Shown piece by piece: positions 1-5,005 of a stretch of DNA of 5,005 nucleotides; position 1 is the stretch's first letter, and the number at the start of each line of letters is the position of its first letter. The notes beneath the pieces were generated by a model. That model saw only the letters and a list, made by a program, of their open reading frames with translations, was not told the origin of the DNA and ran no database searches. Source of the stretch: Woeseiaceae bacterium (GTDB lineage: Bacteria; Pseudomonadota; Gammaproteobacteria; Steroidobacterales; Woeseiaceae); the NCBI GenBank assembly GCA_002728725.1, contig PBVS01000049.1, forward strand, positions 18,911 to 23,915. The letters are read 5' to 3'. The position numbers were made by a program, and so were the translations under genes.

Positions 1-447
<447 letters not shown>

Positions 448-482
448 GTATAAAAAAGAGGCTAAAGTTTTTAATTATGAGC

Positions 483-512
483 TTGACAGTGACTCCCAAG
501 GATAAATACAAT
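483..512 (+). promoter_or_regulatory. Sigma70-type promoter of the str operon
   Basis: A perfect -35 hexamer TTGACA (483-488) is followed after 18 nt by TACAAT (507-512), which matches the -10 consensus at five of six positions. Transcription would start near 518-520, giving an untranslated leader of about 40 nt before rpsL. It lies 36 nt beyond the rpoC stop, so it can supply rpsL-rpsG-fusA-rpsJ independently of any read-through from rpoC. The call rests on sequence match and position only. Confidence 0.75.
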
Positions 513-560
513 GCTCAACTCTTTATGTTGGATAATAACAACCTAAGTTAAATAAAAATT

Positions 561-932
561 ATGGCAACGATAAATCAATTAGTTAAAGGCGCGAGAAAAG
601 TTAAATCTTATAAAAGTAATGTACCTGCATTACAAAATAGCCCTCAAAAAAGAGGTGTATGCACTCGTGTCTACACCACTACACCAAAGAAACCAAATTC
701 TGCAATGAGAAAAGTTGCCAGGGTTCGACTCACAAACGGTTTTGAAGTTACAAGTTACATTGGTGGTGAAGGTCATAACCTTCAGGAACACTCTGTAGTT
801 TTAATTCGTGGAGGAAGGGTCAAAGACTTACCAGGAGTGAGATATCACACAATAAGAGGCACCTTAGATTGTTCTGGTGTAAGTGATAGAAAACAGGGAA
901 GATCCAAATACGGAACAAAAAGACCAAAATAA
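561..932 (+). CDS. rpsL: 30S ribosomal protein S12
   Basis: 123 residues, one fewer than E. coli S12, and almost identical through the core: [18 protein letters not shown] at residues 31-48, [19 protein letters not shown] at 55-73 and the [14 protein letters not shown] loop at 83-96. S12 sits at the decoding centre of the 30S subunit and helps monitor codon-anticodon pairing. Lys43 and Lys88 (counting Met1), the classical streptomycin-resistance positions, are both the sensitive Lys form. Asp89, the residue methylthiolated by RimO in E. coli, is present. The ATG is the first possible start, because an in-frame TAA lies four codons upstream (549-551). The preceding bases (TTAAATAAAAATT) contain no Shine-Dalgarno match, which is unusual for such a highly expressed gene. 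The gene ends with tandem in-frame stops, TAA then TAG (930-935). Residues 9-18 ([10 protein letters not shown]) are the most divergent part. First gene of the str operon. Confidence 0.99.
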   Translation: MATINQLVKGARKVKSYKSNVPALQNSPQKRGVCTRVYTTTPKKPNSAMRKVARVRLTNGFEVTSYIGGEGHNLQEHSVVLIRGGRVKDLPGVRYHTIRGTLDCSGVSDRKQGRSKYGTKRPK

Positions 933-962
933 TAGCCAAGGTTATTTAAAAAAAATATTTAG

Positions 963-1451
<489 letters not shown>

Positions 1452-1452
1452 A

Positions 1453-1468
1453 GAAGAGTCTCATCTTC
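1453..1468 (+). promoter_or_regulatory. Small hairpin in the rpsG-fusA gap
   Basis: GAAGA (1453-1457) and TCTTC (1464-1468) form a perfect 5-bp inverted repeat around the loop GTCTCA, within the 26-nt gap before fusA. The left arm overlaps GAAGAG (1453-1458), the only purine-rich stretch in the gap. The stem is short and weak, so a role in setting fusA translation is only a possibility. Confidence 0.25.
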
Positions 1469-1477
1469 CTCGAATAA

Positions 1478-3571
1478 GTGCCTAGAGAAACGCCAATAGA
1501 GTTATACCGTAATATTGGTATTATGGCTCATATCGATGCAGGAAAAACAACCACAACTGAACGAATTCTTTATTATACCGGTGTCTCACATAAGATTGGA
1601 GAAGTTCATGACGGTGCTGCAGTCATGGATTGGATGGAGCAAGAACAAGAGAGAGGAATAACCATCACATCTGCTGCCACTACTTGTTTCTGGGATGGAA
1701 TGAATAAACAACATGCCCAACACCGAATCAATATTATTGATACACCTGGACATGTGGATTTTACAATTGAAGTTGAAAGAAGTCTTCGCGTACTTGATGG
1801 TGCAGTCACTGTATTTTGTGCGGTAGGTGGCGTGGAACCACAGACTGAGACTGTATGGCGACAGGGAAATAAATACAACGTTCCCAGAGTGGTCTTTATA
1901 AATAAAATGGATAGACCTGGTGCAGATTTTTATAGAGTCATAGAGCAGATTAAAGAAAGACTTGGAGCAAAACCCATACCAATAAATATACCTATCTTAA
2001 GAGATGACCAATTTCTTGGAGTAGTGGATTTAGTAAAAATGAAATCAATATATTGGAATGAGGATGAAAAGGGATCTAATTTTAGTTACGACCATATACC
2101 ATCAGAAATAGAAGAACTAGCACTTGAATGGAGAGAGAGGTTATTAGAATCCGCAGCAGAGGCAGATGAAAAACTCTTAGAAAAATATCTTATAGATGGA
2201 ACTCTTAACCCTGAGGATATTATTTCTGGATTGAGAGAGCGTTCAATAAATAATGAGATAGTGGTAACAATGTGCGGCTCTGCTTTTAAAAATAAAGGAG
2301 TTCAACCACTATTAGATGGCGTAATTGATTTCTTACCTTCACCAACAGATGTTCCTCCTATCAATGGATTAGCTGAAAATGGTGAAGAAGATAAAAGAAA
2401 AGCTTCAGATAAAGAGCCTTTTTCTGCTTTAGCTTTCAAGGTTGCAACAGATTCATTTGTTGGTAACTTAACATTTTTTCGTGTCTATTCTGGATCAGTA
2501 AAGACGGGTGATACAGTCTTTAATCCAATAAAAAATAAAAAAGAAAGGATAGGCCGATTACTGCAGATGCATTCAAATGATCGTAAAGAAATAAATGAAG
2601 TTTTAGCGGGTGATATAGCGGCTGCAGTAGGACTCAAAGACGTGAATACCGGTGATACTCTATGTGATACAAAAAATATTATCTCTTTAGAAAAAATGGA
2701 ATTTCCAGAACCTGTAATATCTGTAGCAATTGAACCAAGAACCAAACCTGATCAAGAAAAAATGGGAGTAGCACTTCAAAAGTTAGCGAAAGAAGATCCA
2801 TCATTCAAAGTTCATACAGATCCAGAGTCTGGACAAACGATTATCTCAGGAATGGGCGAACTTCATCTTGATATAATTGTTGATCGCATGTTACGAGAGT
2901 TTAGTGTTGATGCGAATGTTGGTAATCCACAGGTAGCATATCGAGAAACAATTAGGAAAGCTGTTGAACAGGAAGGAAAGTTTGTAAGACAGTCTGGCGG
3001 CAAAGGACAATACGGTCACGTTTTCTTGAAGATTGAGCCATTAGAATCTGGTGAAGGATATGAGTTTATTGATTCTATAGTTGGAGGAGCTATACCAAAA
3101 GAATTCATACAAGCTGTCGATAAAGGTATTCAAGATCAAATGCAAAATGGTGTTATTGCTGGATATCCTGTTGTAGATGTTAGGGTAACTCTGTTTGATG
3201 GGTCTTTTCATGATGTTGATTCCAGTGAAATGGCATTTAAAATAGCTGCTTCAATTGCATTTAAAGATGGAACAGACAATGCAGAACCTGTACTATTGGA
3301 GCCCATTATGAATGTTGAAGTTGTTACACCCGAGGACTATATGGGCGATGTGATGGGTGATATCAATAGAAGAAGAGGAACGCCGCAGGGAATGGAGGAT
3401 TCTCCAGCAGGAAAAATTATCAGAGCAGAAGTGCCATTAGCAGAAATGTTTGGTTATGCAACAGATTTAAGATCAATGTCACAAGGAAGAGCTGTATATT
3501 CTATGGAGTTTTTCAAATATAATAGCGTACCCAAAAACATATTAGATATAATAACGAACAAATTGATGTAA
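1478..3571 (+). CDS. fusA: Translation elongation factor G
   Basis: 697 residues (E. coli EF-G has 704). The GTPase moves tRNAs and mRNA through the ribosome after peptide-bond formation and, with RRF, splits ribosomes for recycling. GTPase motifs are all visible: P-loop AHIDAGKT at residues 17-24, switch I RGITIT at 59-64, DTPGH at 88-92 with the catalytic-type His92, NKMD at 142-145, and CGSAF near 266. Domain II follows (about 300-400), then domain III with [11 protein letters not shown] near 457. Domain IV has [11 protein letters not shown] near 505, GGAIPKEF and the tip segment [15 protein letters not shown]. Domain V has [20 protein letters not shown] near 615-634. This is the canonical single-copy type, not EF-G2. 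The start is GTG: an in-frame TAA (1475-1477) directly abuts it, and the next Met (codon 16) would delete the conserved YRNIGI strand. No Shine-Dalgarno is evident. rpsJ, not tuf, follows. Confidence 0.99.
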   Translation: MPRETPIELYRNIGIMAHIDAGKTTTTERILYYTGVSHKIGEVHDGAAVMDWMEQEQERGITITSAATTCFWDGMNKQHAQHRINIIDTPGHVDFTIEVERSLRVLDGAVTVFCAVGGVEPQTETVWRQGNKYNVPRVVFINKMDRPGADFYRVIEQIKERLGAKPIPINIPILRDDQFLGVVDLVKMKSIYWNEDEKGSNFSYDHIPSEIEELALEWRERLLESAAEADEKLLEKYLIDGTLNPEDIISGLRERSINNEIVVTMCGSAFKNKGVQPLLDGVIDFLPSPTDVPPINGLAENGEEDKRKASDKEPFSALAFKVATDSFVGNLTFFRVYSGSVKTGDTVFNPIKNKKERIGRLLQMHSNDRKEINEVLAGDIAAAVGLKDVNTGDTLCDTKNIISLEKMEFPEPVISVAIEPRTKPDQEKMGVALQKLAKEDPSFKVHTDPESGQTIISGMGELHLDIIVDRMLREFSVDANVGNPQVAYRETIRKAVEQEGKFVRQSGGKGQYGHVFLKIEPLESGEGYEFIDSIVGGAIPKEFIQAVDKGIQDQMQNGVIAGYPVVDVRVTLFDGSFHDVDSSEMAFKIAASIAFKDGTDNAEPVLLEPIMNVEVVTPEDYMGDVMGDINRRRGTPQGMEDSPAGKIIRAEVPLAEMFGYATDLRSMSQGRAVYSMEFFKYNSVPKNILDIITNKLM

Positions 3572-3600
3572 CAGAGTAATTAGCTAAAACAAAAAAAAGA

Positions 3601-3606
3601 AAGGGA
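3601..3606 (+). promoter_or_regulatory. Ribosome binding site of rpsJ
   Basis: AAGGGA ends 6 nt before the GTG start of rpsJ within an A/G-only stretch (3590-3612). It is the clearest Shine-Dalgarno-like motif before any gene in the window and supports the GTG start. Confidence 0.6.
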
Positions 3607-3612
3607 AAGAAA

Positions 3613-3927
3613 GTGACAGCAAATCAGAATATCCGTATCAGATTGAAGGCATTTGATCATAGGTTAATTGATTCCTCTGCCAGAGAAATAGTAGATACCG
3701 CAAAGAGAACAGGTGCTAATGTAAAAGGGCCAATACCTTTACCAATGAAAATGGAAAGGTTTACTGTTCTTATCTCGCCTCATGTTAATAAAGATGCAAG
3801 GGATCAATATGAAATTAGGACACATAAAAGACTGATGGATATTGTTGACCCTACAGATAAAACAGTAGATGCGCTCATGAAATTAGAGCTTCCAGCGGGT
3901 GTGGATGTACAAATTAAGCTGAATTAG
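3613..3927 (+). CDS. rpsJ: 30S ribosomal protein S10 (transcription antitermination factor NusE)
   Basis: 104 residues (E. coli 103). S10 belongs to the 30S head and also acts as NusE, pairing with NusB in antitermination and contacting the NusG C-terminal domain in transcription-translation coupling. Family blocks are [14 protein letters not shown] at about residues 7-20, [20 protein letters not shown] at 25-44, [20 protein letters not shown] at 48-67, and the end [10 protein letters not shown]. It starts with GTG; the alignment [14 protein letters not shown] to E. coli [13 protein letters not shown] supports that start, and AAGGGA lies 6 nt upstream. It follows fusA after 41 nt, where tuf normally sits, with no promoter-like sequence in the gap, so it is probably co-transcribed with rpsL-rpsG-fusA. 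A 320-nt gap with its own promoter separates it from rplC, its usual immediate partner. Confidence 0.99.
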   Translation: MTANQNIRIRLKAFDHRLIDSSAREIVDTAKRTGANVKGPIPLPMKMERFTVLISPHVNKDARDQYEIRTHKRLMDIVDPTDKTVDALMKLELPAGVDVQIKLN

Positions 3928-3988
3928 TCAAATTATCGGATAAATTTGTAAAAATCATCAAAAATTAGGTAAAAAATCCAATATTTGC

Positions 3989-4016
3989 TTGATACAAGCC
4001 AATCTAACGTTATAAT
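3989..4016 (+). promoter_or_regulatory. Sigma70-type promoter for rplC and the downstream S10 operon
   Basis: TTGATA (3989-3994; five of six consensus matches) and a perfect -10 TATAAT (4011-4016) are separated by 16 nt. The bases after the -10 (GGTCGGC, 4017-4023) make a GC-rich discriminator, a trait of promoters under ppGpp/DksA stringent control in gammaproteobacteria, which would suit ribosomal-protein genes. Transcription would start near 4022-4024, leaving a leader of about 225 nt before rplC. It begins 61 nt after the rpsJ stop. Confidence 0.8.
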
Positions 4017-4017
4017 G

Positions 4018-4052
4018 GTCGGCTAATTTTAGCCGTTCCAAGAGTCGGCTAA
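4018..4052 (+). repeat. Direct repeat GTCGGCTAA at the leader start
   Basis: GTCGGCTAA occurs at 4018-4026 and again at 4044-4052, 26 bp apart and identical. The first copy lies between the -10 box and the expected transcription start; the second contains most of the right arm of the leader's main hairpin. Both copies are complementary to TTAGCC at 4029-4034, though the first copy would leave a loop too small for full pairing. Confidence 0.6.
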
Positions 4053-4056
4053 AATT
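4025..4056 (+). promoter_or_regulatory. Main hairpin at the 5' end of the rplC leader
   Basis: AATTTTAGCCG (4025-4035) and CGGCTAAAATT (4046-4056) are a perfect 11-bp inverted repeat with a 10-nt loop, TTCCAAGAGT. It would form at or just after the 5' end of the leader transcript. A run of T (4055-4057) follows only briefly before GGATA, so it does not look like an intrinsic terminator. A 5'-stabilising element or protein-binding stem is possible. Confidence 0.6.
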
Positions 4057-4062
4057 TGGATA

Positions 4063-4078
4063 CACCATAAGAATGGTG
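4063..4078 (+). promoter_or_regulatory. Tetraloop hairpin in the rplC leader
   Basis: CACCAT (4063-4068) and ATGGTG (4073-4078) form a perfect 6-bp stem closed by the tetraloop AAGA. It is followed by GAAAAATT, not a T-run, so it is not a terminator. Its right arm contains the ATG of the possible 44-codon small open frame, so folding would occlude that start. Confidence 0.5.
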
Positions 4079-4207
4079 GAAAAATTGTCACTTGTAATTG
4101 AGTGTGCACGGCAAATCTTGGGAATGGATTTATCCAAAACGGGTCAGTTCAAAATCATAGATTTAAGTATGGGGGCTGGCCCTTTATTGTGCTCAAATGA
4201 AAACTAG
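4073..4207 (+). CDS. Possible 44-residue small open frame in the rplC leader (doubtful)
   Basis: An ATG at 4073 opens 44 codons ending in TAG at 4205-4207, starting MVEKLSLVIECARQILGMDL and ending AGPLLCSNEN. The frame stays open upstream to 4016, about 63 codons in all. I recognise no family. Against it: no convincing Shine-Dalgarno, the ATG lies within a 6-bp hairpin, third positions look more GC-rich than in neighbouring genes, and codons such as CGG appear where neighbours prefer AGA or CGT. No strong hydrophobic segment or signal peptide is seen. A structured untranslated RNA that lacks stops by chance is the likelier reading; a translated leader peptide is the alternative. Confidence 0.2.
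   Translation: MVEKLSLVIECARQILGMDLSKTGQFKIIDLSMGAGPLLCSNEN
4141..4187 (+). promoter_or_regulatory. Attenuator-like stem before rplC
   Basis: GGGTCAG (4141-4147) can pair with CTGGCCC (4176-4182) over 7 bp, six Watson-Crick and one G-U. The 28-nt loop encloses a second perfect stem, AAATC/GATTT (4152-4156 and 4160-4164). The right arm is followed by TTTATT (4183-4188), a short imperfect U-run. This resembles a weak, factor-dependent terminator in arrangement, comparable in idea to the L4-stimulated termination site of the E. coli S10 leader. It is too weak to call a constitutive terminator. Confidence 0.35.
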
Positions 4208-4247
4208 TTTCTATGAATAGAGAAGTTAATAAAAAGGCAGAAATATC

Positions 4248-5005
4248 GTGAGCGTTGGATTGATAGGAAAAAAGTGTGGCATGACAAGAGTCTTCAATGA
4301 AGATGGAGCATCTGTTCCTGTCACTGTTATTGAAGCTCTTCCTAATCGTATCTCACAAGTTAAAAAGATAGATAAGGAAGGTTACAGTGCCATCCAAGTA
4401 TCATCAGGCAGCATAAAACAATCTAAGATAAATAAAGCTTTGTCTGGTCATTTTGTATCAACAAAAACAAAACCTGGCAAAAACATCTGTGAATTCAGAA
4501 CTAGCGAGAGCAATGTGGATGAATTCAAGGCCGGCATGGAACTCAATGTTAATATTTTCAAAAAAGGGCAAAAAGTTGATGTTTCAGGCAAAACAATTGG
4601 GAAGGGATTTGCTGGAACAGTAAAAAGACATAATTTCAGCACCCAAGATGCGACACATGGAAACTCTTTGGCACACAGAGCACCAGGTTCGATTGGCCAG
4701 AACCAAACACCCGGAAGAGTATTCAAAGGGAAAAAGATGGCCGGTCACATGGGTAACGTTCGTCGTACGGCGCAAAACTTAGAAATTATTGATATTGATA
4801 CTGAAAAAAATCTGCTGCTTATTAAAGGCGCAGTTCCTGGTCATCCAGGGTCAGATGTAATAGTAAAACTTGCAGTGAAATATAAAGATCAAGAAATCAA
4901 TCTACACGATCCTTCTCAAACAGAACAAACCCCAGCAGCAGAAGAAGCTCAAACAGAACAAACCCCAGCAGCAGAAGAAGCTCAAACAGAACAAACCCCA
5001 GCAGC
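4248..5005 (+). CDS. rplC: 50S ribosomal protein L3 with a repeat-built C-terminal tail (3' truncated by window)
   Basis: 252 complete codons, running off the right edge. L3 binds 23S rRNA early in 50S assembly, and its long loop reaches toward the peptidyl transferase centre. Conserved parts are [13 protein letters not shown] at residues 4-16, [13 protein letters not shown] at 118-130, [13 protein letters not shown] at 132-144, [20 protein letters not shown] at 147-166 and [16 protein letters not shown] at 188-203. Gln151 corresponds to the Gln methylated by PrmB in E. coli L3. The start is GTG; an in-frame TAA at 4230-4232 excludes a longer form, and AAGG (4234-4237) lies 10 nt upstream. 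E. coli L3 ends near the position of residue 211 here (VKxAVK). This protein continues through [12 protein letters not shown] into an acidic Gln/Thr/Pro/Ala tail of 11-residue repeats, [11 protein letters not shown]. Its own promoter and leader lie upstream; rplD would be expected next. Confidence 0.98.
   Translation, partial: MSVGLIGKKCGMTRVFNEDGASVPVTVIEALPNRISQVKKIDKEGYSAIQVSSGSIKQSKINKALSGHFVSTKTKPGKNICEFRTSESNVDEFKAGMELNVNIFKKGQKVDVSGKTIGKGFAGTVKRHNFSTQDATHGNSLAHRAPGSIGQNQTPGRVFKGKKMAGHMGNVRRTAQNLEIIDIDTEKNLLLIKGAVPGHPGSDVIVKLAVKYKDQEINLHDPSQTEQTPAAEEAQTEQTPAAEEAQTEQTPA
4917..5005 (+). repeat. Perfect 33-bp tandem repeats in the 3' end of rplC
   Basis: Unit 1 (4917-4949) and unit 2 (4950-4982) are identical base for base, and unit 3 matches for all 23 bases available (4983-5005). 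The unit is a multiple of three and encodes [11 protein letters not shown] in the rplC frame. Identity at silent positions means recent expansion or continual homogenisation. The window ends inside the array, so the copy number is unknown. Confidence 0.97.

Larger units (their letters stand above)
4017..4247 (+). promoter_or_regulatory. Structured 5' leader of rplC (candidate r-protein leader)
   Basis: This 231-nt stretch lies between the -10 box and the rplC start. It contains at least five inverted repeats in series: 4025-4056 (11 bp), 4063-4078 (6 bp), 4089-4104 (5 bp with one G-U), 4125-4136 (4 bp) and 4141-4182 (7 bp with one G-U). It is less AT-rich than the spacer before the promoter. 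In E. coli a leader of about 170 nt before rpsJ binds ribosomal protein L4 and controls both transcription and translation of the S10 operon. A leader of similar size here, placed before rplC instead, may do the same job. That function is inference; I cannot match it to a known leader family by eye. The same stretch contains a 44-codon open frame listed separately. Confidence 0.5.

Noticed and set aside
451..473. Complementary TAAAAA and TTTTTA runs after rpoC, as a terminator
   Set aside because: The stem would contain only A-T pairs and is not followed by a T-run, so it is not a credible intrinsic terminator.
687..828. Streptomycin-resistance changes in rpsL
   Set aside because: Codons 43 and 88 both encode Lys, the ordinary sensitive form.
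1606..1878. Minus-strand open frame of 90 codons inside fusA
   Set aside because: It lies wholly opposite the EF-G GTPase domain, shows no recognisable protein family, and is a frame shadow of a highly conserved gene.
2485..2745. Minus-strand open frame of 86 codons inside fusA
   Set aside because: It is antisense to EF-G domains II-III, with no family resemblance and no promoter or SD evidence.
3929..3948. Inverted repeat CAAATT/AATTTG just after rpsJ, as a terminator
   Set aside because: It is a 6-bp stem with a single G-C pair, followed by TAAAAATC instead of a T-run. It is too weak to call.
4015..4026. Tiny open frame ATG GTC GGC TAA next to the -10 box
   Set aside because: Its ATG overlaps the -10 hexamer and would lie upstream of the expected transcript start.
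3928..4247. A tRNA or tuf remnant hidden in the long gap
   Set aside because: I found no cloverleaf pattern with the GTTCRANNC arm and CCA-type acceptor, and no EF-Tu motifs in any frame.
4448..4775. Two overlapping minus-strand open frames inside rplC
   Set aside because: Both are antisense to clearly conserved L3 sequence, overlap each other in different frames, and have no recognisable content.
4917..5005. CRISPR-like array
   Set aside because: The 33-bp units are directly abutting with no spacers and stay in the rplC reading frame, so this is a coding tandem repeat.

Overview
The window is the 'str' ribosomal-protein region of a bacterium: the 3' end of rpoC, then rpsL (S12), rpsG (S7), fusA (EF-G), rpsJ (S10) and rplC (L3), all on the plus strand. 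The proteins resemble gammaproteobacterial forms: the S10 motifs, the S12 core and the C-terminal block of beta' follow the E. coli sequences closely. The DNA is AT-rich (roughly 38% GC by eye). An AT-rich, probably small-genome gammaproteobacterium, for example an uncultured marine lineage, is my best guess. The lineage is inference from remembered sequences, not a search result.

Layout. 1-447 is the rpoC tail. 448-560 is a gap carrying a near-consensus sigma70 promoter (TTGACA, 18 nt, TACAAT). 561-3571 holds rpsL, rpsG and fusA with short gaps of 39 and 26 nt. 3572-3612 is a 41-nt A-rich gap leading straight into rpsJ (3613-3927), so the tuf gene usually found after fusA is missing. 3928-4247 is the only long gap. 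It carries a second strong promoter (TTGATA, 16 nt, TATAAT), a GC-rich discriminator and a leader of about 225 nt with several inverted repeats. rplC starts at 4248 and runs off the right edge inside a C-terminal tail built of perfect 33-bp repeats.

How it works together. RNA polymerase beta', three small-subunit proteins, the translocation factor and a large-subunit protein are co-oriented for growth-linked expression. The first promoter should drive rpsL-rpsG-fusA-rpsJ. The second should drive rplC and presumably the rest of the S10 operon beyond the window. The S10 operon is therefore split: rpsJ has joined the str transcript and the regulated leader lies after it instead of before it.

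Most unusual points: the tuf-less fusA-rpsJ junction, the promoter and structured leader between rpsJ and rplC (also containing a 44-codon open frame of doubtful reality), and the repeat-built tail on L3. I see no mobile element, CRISPR array, tRNA or rRNA.
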